Shown: positions 33,439 to 46,037 of the stretch, one piece after another
Numbering within the stretch: position 1 is the stretch's first letter
Layout: each line of letters starts with the position of its first letter
From: Sanguinoderma infundibulare
Taxonomy: Eukaryota; Basidiomycota; Agaricomycetes; Polyporales; Polyporaceae
Assembly (NCBI GenBank): GCA_032821775.1
Contig: JAVLRN010000012.1
Coordinates: 1,798,001 to 1,862,000, forward strand
Reading direction: 5' to 3'
Length of the DNA: 64,000 nt
Notes under the pieces: model-generated
Databases searched by the model: none
What the model saw: only the letters and a program-made list of their open reading frames with translations
What the model was told of the DNA's origin: nothing
Position numbers and translations under genes: made by a program

Positions 33439-35442
33439 GTTGAATGGCTAACGCAGACGGAGATGAATGAAAGGCGAAGGGCTACTACGGGAGGACTGGC
33501 GTTGTTGGAGAAGAAACCTGTGGTGAGGTAACAGTCTCCATTTTATAGTTTTGGGAAGATAGCTGTACGTCCGAACGGTTGCAAGCCAGAATCCGCTCGG
33601 AGTCATTAGCGTGCTACGAATGAGCGAGACGCGTGAGTCTAGGTATGCACACGAGGAAGCTGAGACCGTCGGAAACGTACCTCAGCGTCACGATGGAATA
33701 CGTCGGCGACTTCTCGTCCGAGTTCCGACGCTCGTCGAGGACTGGTGGCCAACCTGCTGGGACGTTTCATTGCCTGACTCCGCGATGGCATCGCGGTCTG
33801 TCTCCGCATCGGACGGAGTTCCATCGGGCAGGAACGATGCTCGCCGAGGTAATGTGTCAATGGCGCTAAGTGGACGAAATAGGGAAACGTCGGGACGCGC
33901 CATACGGCAGCGCTTGCCGCCGGAACGCGGCGGTGCGCGGAACATAGTGGACCCATGGCTGTGGGCGACAGCAGATCCCCGTTGCGGATGGTGGTAAAGG
34001 AAGCGGTGCTCGTGATATCGGCTCGCGCATTGGCTGGTCGACTGAATTGATTCGCGATCAAACCCGAATTGAGTCAATATGACTGTGCTCATGCAGTTCC
34101 CGCAGCCCAGTTCAGCGTGTTCAACGTGAGTCGGCCGTCGGCCGCTGAGGCCTTGTGGGAGTGGTGATCTCAGACACGTCGCCCGTCGTGTCTTGATCGT
34201 TGTCCGTACTTTCCTTTTCGTCCAGGAGGGCGGGGTGGCGGTGGTATCGTGGGTGTTCCCACACTCCTCCTGTTTCCTCCGAGATCTTGTCCTCTCGGAA
34301 TGATCCTAAAGTACCGGCGGAGGTTGGAACGCGTCTACGAAGCTTCATGCATAGCTATGAGGTCATCGAAAGTTTTTAGCTTCTCTGCGGTAGCATGGCT
34401 GACTGTCGCACCTCGAGACGTCATCGGGCGAGCTCGGAGGGTGGCACAGGTGAGTGCCCCAGAGCCCGAGGCTAGAAGGTTCCTGCTGAGGTGATCAGCA
34501 AGGGGCCACTGTACAGTATGTAGTGTGTCGCCGAAACATATGCCCACGTTTCCACCGCCATCCAATAGGACGGACAATCATGTATGCGCAGTCCAACCGA
34601 GACTGGCAAGAGAGTACCTAAGCCAGAGGACGCGCTGTAAGCATCAGACCATCAGTACAGCACAAGACCGTTTATGTCCAATGAAAGTCAGCTTCTCAAT
34701 TTCGAAGACAGTCTGACTTAAGGTGCGCTGCCACCCCGGTCAAGGAGCGTTCCGCACCAGTCGGGAGAAGAACACATATACATTGGTCAGCAGGCTCTAT
34801 CAGCGACAAGATCGCTCGAGTCACGCCTCGAGACCAATGCGAGTCGATTTTGACTACAGTCATATCCAGTTGTGTCCACTCGTTCGAGTGGTTACAAACT
34901 TCTCGGTCCGACCTCGAAGTCCCGATCGGTGACTGCTCGGACGTAGCACTTGTTGAAAGAAACTGACGATCAGCTGCGTACGTACAGCTTTATCTCCGAG
35001 TACAAGCATAACCATAGAAGGCCAGCAGGCAACATACTCAGGGACAACCACTAGCATGAATGTGGAAAGAAACGCCCAACTGAACGAACCTTCGCTTCCA
35101 GACGTCGGCTATCTTCCAAGATGATTCAGCAATGATTTGATTTTTGTGTTCCTATTGGAGTTTGTGGCAGTCGAGGGATGAGACAAGACCGAGGGGAGGC
35201 AATGCCACCAACAGAGGCAGCGGAGGTGCAACTTGAACGGTCTTGCCAAAAGGAAGTACAAGGTCAACAACGTGGCGGCGTTGTATGGGCTGACGTAATC
35301 CAGGCTAATGGCCTCTAATCCTAACATGTGCAAACATGCCACCTCCACTAGCGCCTTTGGCAGCTGTGTTTGAGTATCATCCACCTTATCGTCATCCACT
35401 CCTACCTGTGCCTTTCTTGACAACATACAATCTCTGGCAGTA
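33439..35442. other. Divergent promoter region
   Basis: Two kilobases between the start of the zinc-cluster factor and CWC2. Open frames at 33688-34092 and 34335-34577 (minus strand) are unsupported. No RNA gene is recognised. Confidence 0.45.
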
Positions 35443-36723
35443 ATGAGTGCTACGGAGGCCGAGACTCATATTGTAGCAGTCCCAAAGAAGAAGGAAAAGA
35501 AGTTGAAGCCAGCGCGCAAGCAGGTCAAGCCGGGAGACGTAGAGAAGAAGGAGGCCCCGCAGACGGGGAAGGAATACAGTGCGTATCATCCCTCCACAAA
35601 TGGATACAGTACATTCTGACCCTCCCCAAGACATCTGGTACAACAAATGGGCTGGCGGCGACCGTGAGGACAGCTACTCCAAGTACGTACTTGCGTGAGT
35701 GTCTCGTCCTCGCATAGCTGACACACGCCCTCTCACCCAGCAAAACCAAGTCCCAGACACGTTGTAGCATCAAGCGGGACGCCGGTCTGACGCGAGCGAA
35801 CGCCACCGGAGTCAAGTACTGCTGCTTGTTCTTCGCCCGCGGCTGCTGTCCGTATGGCTGGGAGTGCGAATATCTCCACATGCTCCCCGACGCGTCCATC
35901 GCCCTCCCCGACACGTCGAAGGACTGCTTTGCACGCGACAAATTTGCCGACTACCGAGATGACATGGGCGGTGTGGGTAGCTTCCAGCGGCAGAACCGCA
36001 CGCTCTACATCGGTCGGATAAAGGAGACGGGCACTGGTCCGGAGACGGAGGAGGTCGTCCGGAGACATTTCAAAGAGTGGGGCGAGATTGAAAAGAGTGC
36101 GCTTCGCTTCCTCATCCGCCCCAGCATGTGTGCTCACCGCTGCGTCGGGACGCTTCACAGTCCGTGTCCTTCAGTATCGTAGCGTCGCGTTCGTGACGTA
36201 CGTGTCAGAATTCAACGCGCAGTTCGCCAAGGAGTCCATGGCGTGTCAGTCGCTCGACAACGACGAGATCCTCAACGTCCGTTGGGCGACTGAGGACCCC
36301 AACCCCACCTCGAAGGTCGCGGAGAAGAGACGGCTCGAGGAGCTTGGTCAGGAGGCCATCCAAGCGAAGATGGACCCGCGCATTGTCGATGCGATGCGCT
36401 CCATGCGTGCGCTGGAGGACGGGGAGGAGTACAACCCAGATGGTTATGCCGATGAAGAAGAGGAGCGGGGTGCAAAGCGGCAGCGACTGCTTGGTGGAGC
36501 AGAGGATGAGGAAGAGGTTCCCCTGCCACCCGGGCCTGAGGCTCAACCTGAACAGACAAGTGGTATCCTCAGCTCAGACGCTCTGGAAGGTCTGAAGTAT
36601 TTTGCTGAAATCCGACGCAAGAATGGTCTTGGTCCCACAGCTGCTCCCCCAAAACTAGTTTCTGCACCACCACGGTCAGGCGGGCTGGGTCTCGGAGACT
36701 ACGCGAGCGACGAGGACGATTGA
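35443..36723 (+). CDS. CWC2: Pre-mRNA-splicing factor CWC2 (RBM22 family)
   Basis: Exons 35443-35578, 35631-35682, 35741-36096 and 36161-36723 give 368 residues. A Lys-rich N-terminus is followed by the Torus/CCCH module (NIWYNKWAGGDREDSYS..KSQTRCSIKRDAG.. to CLFFARGCCPYGWECEYLH, residues about 46-145), which carries the CCCH zinc finger C-x6-C-x5-C-x3-H (CLFFARGCCPYGWECEYLH). An RRM follows, starting RTLYIGRI and with RNP1-like RSVAFVTYVSEFNAQFAKE. The C-terminal tail is acidic and Gly-rich. CWC2 belongs to the Prp19-associated complex and contacts U6 snRNA and pre-mRNA in the active spliceosome. It is tail-to-tail with TMA46, only 124 bp apart. Confidence 0.95.
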
Positions 36724-36847
36724 TTGTGTAGCATACAGGTCGATGGTTGTAGCATTGGTCATATAATGTGGCGGTACATGCGATGCTTCGGGATGCTTAT
36801 GCAAAGTCTGTGGAGGTGGTTTTGGTACGAGCAACGGCTTCTACAGC

Positions 36848-38345
36848 TCAGTTGTCCAACGTGCCACCATCCGCATCGTCGGCTGTAACGTCCGAATACC
36901 CTCCGCCACCGCCAAGCTGGAGTGTTCGGATGCGCTCCTCCTCGGCCGCTCGGTCCTCGTCCTCCTTCTGTCTCCGGTATTTCGCGAGGTCCCACTCGTC
37001 TTCGTCCGCTTCTTCCTCGTCTTCGAACCACTCGGGGTTGTACGTGAACTGTAGGAGCGTAGCGCCGCGTTAGCATCGGAACGAGGAATCGGAAATCGCA
37101 ATTCGGAAATACGCAGGAACGGGGGAAAACAAGAATATGAAGCAGGGAAAATGACGTACGAGATCTCTTCCGCTCATACCGCTGCTCTTGCCGGCTGCGT
37201 GTTTCTCGTCCTTCGCCTTCTTGAGCGCCTCCTCTTCGGCGACCTTCTTGTCCAGCCTCGTCCGCTTCCACTTTGCGAACGTCTCTGGCGTGACGGGGGT
37301 AAGGTTCGTCCCAAGTTTATGGCGCTGTCGGATGGGGATAAGATTCCGTAATCGAGGCAAGGAAACGGAAGGCGATCGCACCTCGACCTCTAGGAACTCC
37401 TCCAAGCTGATGGCGTTGGCCTTCTCTGCATCCTCCAACGCCTTCTTCTGCGACTTGAGTACGAAGCCTGGGGGGAGGGCATGTCGATAGTGACAACCCT
37501 CACCGTTTGGACACTCCCAGAACCAGCCGTACTTCTCCGTCTCTATCGCTTGGATAAAGAACTTGCAAACAATCTAGCAGAGGAGATGGAACGATTACGC
37601 TGTAAGGCAGAGGAAAAGACAGGAAGGTAATTGCACTTACATCCGTAGTCGTCCGGGGGTTCCCGCTCTTCGACAACACGACATTCCGAAGCTTCTCTTC
37701 GTCCCATTTGTCCATCGTATCTAACCCCTCCTTCAATCTCCCCGCCACACCACGCCCCGGAAACCCAGGCAACACACGCACCTGTCATCTTGTCCTCCCG
37801 ACTGTCCTCGTACAGGTTCTTCTTCTCCACCTTCCTCCCGATGTTCACGTCGTGGCTGAACTTGCACTTGGCGCCCTTGTCGCACGTCCCCGCCTTGTAG
37901 AACGCGCAGAGGACCGTCTTCGGGTCGACGCCGAACGGCACCTTCTGCTGCGCCTGCACGGGCTTGAAGAGCGCCGCCTCCTCCTTCTTGCGCTTCTCCT
38001 CGTCCGCCTTGGCCTTCTCGCGCAGCGCCTTCTCCTTTTCCTTGTCGAGCGCCGCGCGCGACTTGCCCGCCTGCGCCTGCTGCTTCTGGATCGCCGCGAT
38101 CTCCTTCTGGACCTTGGTCGAGCGGTTTTTCTGTGGGGGGGCAGTCGGGGCGGTTGTCAGGTGCCGGGGCTTGTTTGCGGAGGAGGGATGGGAGATGACG
38201 ATCTACTGACGTTCTTCATGCCGAAGGTCTGCGAAACGTTTGTGAGCGGCCCTTACAGTAGGATACGCATGCTTTCAGCGTAGTCACGTACCTTGTCGTC
38301 CTTCGGCTTCGAGCTCCCGCTCGCCTGCTGCTTCTTGGGAGGCAT
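36848..38345 (-). CDS. TMA46: CCCH zinc-finger translation machinery-associated protein TMA46 (ZC3H15 family)
   Basis: Seven exons (38292-38345, 38211-38228, 37782-38130, 37641-37720, 37382-37573, 37160-37324, 36848-37048) sum to 352 residues. The N-terminus [23 protein letters not shown] is typical of the family. A long Lys/Glu/Ala helix comes next, then two CCCH zinc fingers: [19 protein letters not shown], and [29 protein letters not shown] (longer spacing). Between the fingers lies [14 protein letters not shown]. The C-terminal part contains [19 protein letters not shown] and an acidic tail. The yeast protein associates with ribosomes and works with the GTPase Rbg1 (human DFRP1/DRG1). Exon 2 is only 18 nt. 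Confidence 0.95.
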
Positions 38346-41300
38346 GATGGTCTCGAAGTGGGCTTTCTAGGCAAGCAGACGGAGAGAAGAGATCCTTAAA
38401 TGGATCTTGTTCCTGCGAGTTTCAAGGAACGATGGTATGCTAGACAATTAAGAGAAGACGAGCCGACAAAGAGGCAGGGGAGGTCGCAATGAGGTGGTCT
38501 GCCAGGCCTTCATTTAAGCGCCCATGATGCACACTGCATCTTGACGCCCGTTCGGAAAATAGCCATCCCGATAAGGGAGGTGTTTATGTTCCGAGTCAAC
38601 ATTTTGGCCTCGACATAGTCTGCGGCCTCAATGCGTCGCAGGGCAGGATACCGTTAGCATTTGGAACAACTGGTAATGGAACATAATCCTATAAAACGTA
38701 CTGAAAGCTGTCGATGAACTATATTGGAGACCATGTACTATAATGTCAACCTGCTACTACCGGATCAAGTCGACAACCCTCCCTGCGTAAAGTACGAACA
38801 CAACTCAACCACAAATTACGTGTACCCCAAATTGTATGACACGGTATATCATAATTTGGCTAGCATCATCGATTTGCTGTTAAACTTGCCTTAAAGAGAC
38901 GAACTGAGACGAGGACAACCCCGGTCAGCGCGAGTCAAATGTCACGAAAGGACGCAAACGTTCGCCGCACCTTATCTTCAACACCGCCCTTCTCTGCTGC
39001 CCCAAGGGGCGGGGGGGAGCTGTCAACATTGGGCGTTCTTCCAAGAACGCATGGGGGACCTCACTTGCCATGAGCTTATTACCCACGCCAGGGAAGGCAG
39101 GACAAGGAAAATGTACATCGTTGTCCTCTCAGCTCCTCAGAACCGAGTTTCTCCCTGACGGGTCGTTCATCCGCGTTGTGTCGGCCTCGTAGACAGCGTT
39201 ATTGACTTCCTTGCGCTACAACGTGCGGTGTCCCCCAGGCCGAGCACGGCGTAGTCGACGTAGATGGAGAAACGTACGCACCGCTGCTACAGGTATATTT
39301 CCAGGGTAACGTTGAGGTAACTGTTTGCGACAGCCATGATTCCAGAAAGGAATGAACTGCATTCCCTCCCGGTTTATACGCCATCTGACCGACGAGCATC
39401 GAATCGTTTGTGTCGGGTGACGGCAGAATCCTGTATATTTTCGGCACATAAACACAATCGCTGAATGTCCATAAACAAAGCGCCAATGGTGTGCGCGGGG
39501 AGAACGTCGTATCCGTCAGTTACATGTTCTAGGTTTCAAATTTTAACGTTCGCCACTCGCCTCGCGATCACGTGGTCGTGCCTCGACGCCATGAGGCGCA
39601 AACAAAGGACACCGTGACGGACGAACGCACTTTGAGCACAGTGGACACCTGTGGACACTGGACTCACTCCCCGCGGAGTTGACGCTGAGCTGATATGTTC
39701 AGATCCGGCGCCTGGAAATCGTCGGCGCTAGACTTGACGTCGACTATGTTACCAGGTGGTGTCAGCCTAGAGATCAAGGGTACATATGATCGGGACGTAC
39801 ATACGATCGGGGCACAAACCGAGTGGTTTACCCCACGTTTAGCCTCACTGAGACTGCGGCGCCATTTGATCCTCTAGGAGTCTATAGATTGGGAGGTGGT
39901 GCTTGGAATTATTTTAGTTGAATTCGCTCGGTGTATTTCCTCGTCCGGGAACACCCCTGCTAACCCTTGTGGTTAACTGCCCAGTGAATCTCTCGTGACT
40001 CGCGAGGATCATGACTTACGATGGTCGAATGGATTGGAGGAGTTGGTAACGCGACCCTTCCATAGCCTAGCGCTCGTGTTGCGACAGCACATGTGCAACA
40101 TCCGGACCACTAGATACCCGGACATCAGTGTCCCCGGCCAATAGCCTTGGTAACCGGAGTGTAGCTACACACTGACACCAAGCTTGTTCCAGATCCACAG
40201 GAACCCACACCGCGTTCGCCACCCTCGACCTGTCGATCGAGCGCTGTAGTTATGACTTAAAGGGCGCCGCCAAATTTTGGTGAAGGTGCTCGCCTCCTCT
40301 TCACCGACGGTGGTGAAAGTAATATTCTACCCACGAAGCTCGGGGGCGGTTGACGATACCGACACGCGTGTTCGGGCAGCGACCTCCACTTCAGTGATCG
40401 GGCTGGGATCTGGAAATGCGGGGGCGGTCCAGGCCACAAACGGGAAACTCAATCAGGATGGTGTTGTGTACACACCGACCCCAGAGCCAAGATTCTGACC
40501 AGAAAAAAGTCCTGGGAAGGTCGGACCGTGGTTTCTTGGCTTCGGTGGGGAAGTGCAAATGAGCCCGATGATGGGAACCCCAGGGGACTGGAAATGCTGT
40601 AATATTTTCCTGTGAAGCGAATGGCAGCACATGGGAGACGGCATGCTTACGGGATGAAAACAACGCTGACGTCTGCGCAAGCAGCGGTAGACGGAGCGGG
40701 CAGCGTGTACTATATGTACGATCCTCGGAGCTGAATGTCACCGGACACCGAACAAAAGCCGCGTTTTATGTTGGAAATGTGGACGGAGGTCTTCCGGAAG
40801 GCGTGGCATGGTCACCAGGCCGGTGAGCAAAGGTAACGCCAGCAAGGACAGGGGATCCGAGTGCCCACGAACTGCAGGGTGCAGAGACGGTTGTGATACG
40901 GCTTCTGGATGGCACACTGAGTTTGGCCCTAGCGTGAAGGCGTCGTGAAGGAATGCCAGAAGTGAACGTGTGTGACAGGGAAGTCATCGGGCTTCGTGTG
41001 AGCGCCGGTTGGGAAGGTTCGGACACGCGAGAGGTACCGAGGCGAGAATGGTCCCAGCATACGGCGATGAAAAATTGTATTGAAGAAGCGAGAAGGTGAG
41101 CGTGCATGCGAACGTACCCAGTGGAACTGAGCCTTTTTGCGAAAGTAACATACCTGGCGAACATTTTGCCTGATGAGCGAGGAATTGACGCTGGGCACGG
41201 AAAGGACGCGTCACCCTGCGCCCTGTCGCATGTCATGTTCTTGCAGCAGGGAATACGTCTGGCTGCGATAAGAATGCCTGAAGATCGCACCGGTGTCTTG

Positions 41301-42257
41301 CACGAAGCAGCCACGGTGTTCATTCATTTGGCTTGGATTAGGTTAAACGCCTCCTGTGCTCTTGGCCACGCGTAACTGCGGACATGCGTTGGCGGAATTG
41401 AGCTTGGATACATGCAAGAGAGCTTGGGGTAGTGCTCTGAATACGTGGTGGTTAGCGGTTCTGACGTGTGCACGACAAGGTGCCAGCGTGAGACATTCGC
41501 GGAAGACATTCTGACAGGACGAGGGCGCGTGTGCTAAAAGGAGATCGGACGGTCACGAGCGAGGATTACGGATGGGCGACGCATCGATGGCGGGAGTGAT
41601 GCACATGAGACGTTGCGCACAATTTATCTCCGCAATTGTCGACTGCTGCGGCGTATGGTGCGTTGCGGACATACCGGGCCTGGGCGACGCGTCTGTGGCC
41701 CGAGTCACGTAGAGAGACTGGATAAGGAGAATCGGGGCGAATTGGACGTGCCTTGGTCGGCTGGAAAAGGGCGGTCGAGATGGAGAGGCACCGGATCTCG
41801 TGCGTCCGGTCGACTGATCCGGGAGGCAAGCATGATGAGCAACGACGGAGAGGTCGGTGGTCCGTGCGCGTGGACTGAATGCTCGGTGCGGCAAAAGGAG
41901 GGCTGGGGTGGCAGAAGGGGGCTCGGGCGGTGGCTGCAGATGGGGGCTAGCTGGGGGCTTGCCATTGCTGCCTGGCTCGATCGCGGGGACCTGAAACGCG
42001 TCGAGCTCGAGAATGGGCGCCTGGGGAGCACGGCCAGTGGAAAAAGCGCGGCTGGTTACGTAAGCGCCCGGCTGGCGCCGTACCCCTCGACGCGACGCGC
42101 TCTCGCCGCGGTGTGCCCATCCGCGTCTCTCCCCGTCACACGTCCCCGACGCCCCGTCCACGGCCCAGCACCGCGTCCATTGTCCGCCCCGCCCGCCTTC
42201 TCGTCTCCCACCACGTCCGCCATAATCATAGGCATCCTGGCGACGCGCCCTGCCGCC
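38346..42257. other. Long intergenic region with ACGCGT boxes near its right end
   Basis: Almost 4 kb between TMA46 and the Whi5-like gene (divergent). Open frames (39199-39486 minus, 40766-41323 minus, 41613-42752 plus) do not match families I know. The last is a read-through of leader sequence into the first exon and intron of the next gene. ACGCGT cores occur at 41368-41373, 41687-41692 and 41997-42002. Confidence 0.45.
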
Positions 42258-44464
42258 ATGGCTACCCCGTCATCCTCCGCTACTACCCCTTCCCCCAGGG
42301 CTCGCTATCTACAGTCCGCAGGGAGCGCGTCCACCTCGGCAATTGTCCCCAATGGCCTTCTATCCAGCGACCCCGAGGACAGGGAGTCCTTAGCTCGTAA
42401 AATCACGACGGATGCACAGTTGGGAGAGGTACGTTTGCCCATCTTTTCTTCCCATTCCCATCTCCTCTCCCCGAGAGCTTCGTCGTTTTCCAGTGCGTTA
42501 CGCGTCCTCAATCGTGGCGATGCCCTCACTATAATATTTCTACTATTTTTCGATGAGCAGAAAACGCGTCAACATATCAGAAATCTCCTGAAATCGCGCG
42601 ATATTCTCGTGGCGGGCCCAGTTGTCGGGCAGGACACCATCGTCTTTCCCGCTCTTTCCCCATGCTCTTCTGGGAATCCTCCCTCACAGCCTCTGTGCCC
42701 AACGTCATGCGCGTGTTTCGAACCGATCTGTCCATTGCAATCCTCTATTTGACTACGCACGGAATGGTCGCTAATCACCCCTGTTCTTCTCTCCCAATCC
42801 AGCTTGCCTTGAGCCTACGAGCCCGCCTACTATACGCTAACTTCAAGGTCAAGAGCAACACCACCAATCACACGCTCCACGAGCTCGATTCCCAGCTCTC
42901 CGCAGCCGGAAAGCACTCCCCGAATGGCAAGCGCACTGCCAACTACTTTGAGCCCGGGAGCCCTTCCGGCAACGCTGGAGGTCAGTCCTCGCGTTCCGTC
43001 GCGCGCAAAGGCTCCATGGCCCCGCCGCCACCGGTCACAGCTTCCGCTGCGCAGAGCCTATTTTCCTCCATACTGGCGCCCCCGCCTGCCAAGCGGGCGC
43101 GAACAATTCACAATCCCGAAGACCCGCCCGTTCCAGCGCCGGAGAAAGTAATCGAGCAGACCCGCTCTCCTCATCGGCCGACTAAGCCTACCCGCTCACC
43201 AGACGCACACCCGAAGTCGAAGTCCAAGAGAGCCGCCAAAGACAAGTCGAGCGCTCCGGCGTCGGGCAAGGCCAAGGCGAAGGGGAAACATCGCGTCACC
43301 GCCCAGGGGAGCTTCGAAACTGTTGCTTCAGTCGAGGAGAGGGAGATCGACATGGAGGCAGCCGCGACGCTCACCACGCTGCTACTAAATCAGCAGCGCC
43401 CATCTGTTTCTGCTACGGCCGGGTCGCCACGATCAAGTATATCGGCCGGCTCGGACCCGGGTTCAACCCATTCGTTCGCGCATTACGCGCAGAGCTCCGC
43501 CAGGACCGCGCCAGGGGGAGGGACACCTACGCCATCGCCTTCTCAACACACGCTCTTCGCAAGGGCGACCCGTTCTACGGCTACTCCACCCCACTCCCCA
43601 GCGATGTCACAAGCATCTCCTGCCCTGTCTCACGCGAGGCGTCGCTCAAGCGTAACACAAGGCAGCAGCTTACGCCCTGACGCCGCTGGCACGCCAAAGA
43701 CGACACCCCGTGAACGCGTAGACGATTCGGAGGCGGCCGGCACCCTCCTCATGATGGCCACATCCCCTTCCCCGGTGCGTCCAGCAAGTATGCGGGACCG
43801 CGACGCACACGATGCTGCTGCCTTCCGCACCCTCCGAGGAGGTGGATCTGCGCGTAAGGGGCGCGTCCTGTTCCCGACCCCGAACGACGATGGTGTTGGG
43901 GTTCGTACTCCAAGGACCTTGACACGGGAGATGAGCGGCAGCTTCGCGTCTATATCTAGTATTGCCACGGAACCATTGTCCCCTCGCACCGTTCCGACCA
44001 GGACAGCCCCTTCATCTCAAGTGCCATCGAGGCTCTCGACGGTCCAGGACTTGTCACCACTGAGCAGTAGCGGCCATTTAAGCGTTCCCATGTTACCGAC
44101 CGTAACGCCGCCGACACCGACGGACCAAGTACCCCCACAGTTAATCCCTTCCGCACACTCTGTCAGCCAACAACAGCCCAGTCGATCCCCCGGTCCTTCG
44201 GCTCGTCCCGCGAGCCTGAACAAGCCGTTCGTGGCTCCTCGTACGCCTAACGCGTCATTCACTTTCAGCGATTACATGAACGTCTCCCCTTCAACCCCCT
44301 CGGGCGTGGTCTCCGCATCAAGAACTTCAGCGGATGTCTCCTCTCAAGCCGGTCGACGATTACTTGACGATCACCGTCGAGTCGGTTCCGCCCCACGCCT
44401 CCGGTCACCGTCGAACTCCACTGTCCCCATTTCAGCCGACGAATCTGCAGAATTGAACGAGTAG
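42258..44464 (+). CDS. Whi5/Nrm1-like G1/S transcription repressor candidate
   Basis: Two exons (42258-42428 and 42803-44464) with an unusually long 374-nt intron give 610 residues. The start has an optimal context (GCCGCCATGG). After a Ser-rich N-terminus the only clearly conserved block spans the intron, residues about 45-89: LARKITTDAQLGELALSLRA then RLLYANFKVKSNTTNHTLHE. It resembles the short GTB-type helix by which Whi5 and Nrm1 bind MBF/SBF. The rest is disordered and Ser/Thr/Pro-rich with many SP/TP sites (potential CDK sites) and short hydrophobic motifs (AATLTTLLL, AAGTLLMMATSPSP). This architecture fits cell-cycle repressors inactivated by cyclin-CDK phosphorylation. Function is inferred from the conserved block and composition. 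Confidence 0.6.
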
Positions 44465-46037
44465 CCTCCGCATTCCGTGATCCCAGCCCTCGTACATAAT
44501 CGGTCTCGTTTTCTCCTCCAAGTGTATCGGTCTGCTCAGTTCTACGGCGCCGTCGAAGAGAATGGACGGACTCATCCTCATCGTGTATTCAAGCCCGCTT
44601 GCATTTGTAGCCTCTGCACTTCCATTGCCAATCCAACGAGAATATTCTGCTCGAACGAAAGCGTCGCCTGTCGCGCATACCTCCCTCCTCGCCCACACCT
44701 CGGCCTTTGGGGGCCAATATTTATCCATGTCAACGACGCTCTCATCACGTCCTACACGCCGTGCCATGACACCCTGGCTTACACCGCACGCATGTCCTTT
44801 ACGTCCTCCGTTTCCATGCCCATCGTCCTTCTTTGCCTAGTTATTTCCGCGGTCCGCTGTATCCACGCCAAACCGGAGGGCGCTTATGATATTCATTCAC
44901 CACTTCCCCGAGGCTGAATCTACCTATAGTTTTGTTTCTATTCCTGTATGCCGCTGGACACTCGCCGCCGTTCGTCGGTTCGTTGTCTTTGCCACGTCTT
45001 GCCATGATCCCGTATACAGTTTTCGATACTTTGCCCTTCGTCATTTGTTCCCCAGTCTTGCTTTGCTGTCCATAGCTGTTTCACTCTCGTTTTCGCACTG
45101 TATACGTAACTGTTACGTTGTTTTCACGGTGTCGACATGTTCAAGCAGGGTAGTGCACGTCTCGCTTCCGTCCTTCGTCTTCTTCCAATTCGACCCATGC
45201 GCTTCGTCGTATTGCCGTGCATTGCATCGGCTTGATTTCTATCTCTATACCGTCATCGTTGAGCTGTGGTTATATTCGGCTTCTTTCACGTTTTCCTAGC
45301 TCACTCTCCGTTACTGTCCTCGTACTCTGGCTGACCCGTGTCTCGAGTCTCACAAGCACTGGTATGTACGCCGTCCATGTACTATACACGCATCTGTGCC
45401 ATTTTTATCTACATATGAGTATTTTTCTCTCCCTCTCAACCCGCGTCGTGTCCGCGACTTCTGCACGTACATTCAAATAGTCATGATTGGCGAAGGCGGT
45501 AAGTACATGGTATCTCGGTTCCCGTGCACGCTTAGCGAGCGCGATCGCGGACCGTGAGAACCTCGCAATTGCGGGCGTTGAGGCCGCTCGCGGTCAACGA
45601 CGGCTTGCAGCTGAACATTCATCTCACTCGTCCTTGCGGGTAGGCTTTTAGACAATCGTCTCTTCGAGGGTCTTCAACTTTTATCCTGCGCTGCTGCGAC
45701 ACCCTATCATCGACCCGTCTCCTGTTCGAAGCCAAGACAATCGAAACCCCGTTCCTCACCACGTCTGGAAAGCAGACGCGCTAATCCTCAGAGAACTGGG
45801 TTGCGCGCGTGAGGGGCCGTTTTGGAAGGTTGTACAAGAGGTAAGCGTTCCTGTACGTGCGCGTATGTGCCACTAATGCCTCGAAGGTATAGTAGCCCGG
45901 CGATAAAGACATCGTGAACAAACCAGATTCAGCAACTGTGGGATACCAGACGTCGTGCACAGTTTGCTTCTCGAGAGTCGCGTTCAGGAACAAAATTTAG
46001 GTGAGCTCGACCGTCGAGGTCATGGATCACACGGCTT
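44465..46037. other. Intergenic, no supported gene
   Basis: Presumably the 3' untranslated region of the Whi5-like gene and the promoter of the next. Small frames with signal-peptide-like hydrophobic stretches (about 44790-44917) and a minus-strand frame (45781-45993) lack support. Confidence 0.4.

Noticed and set aside
39199..39486. Minus-strand frame of 95 codons
   Set aside because: Looks coding in composition but cannot be extended by splicing and matches no family I know.
41613..42752. 379-codon plus-strand frame
   Set aside because: It is a different reading frame running through the leader, first exon and intron of the Whi5-like gene; the ATG at 42258 with its good context and the spliced frame explain the conserved block.
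45781..45993. Minus-strand frame of 70 codons ending FSED
   Set aside because: Isolated, no intron partners or recognised motif.
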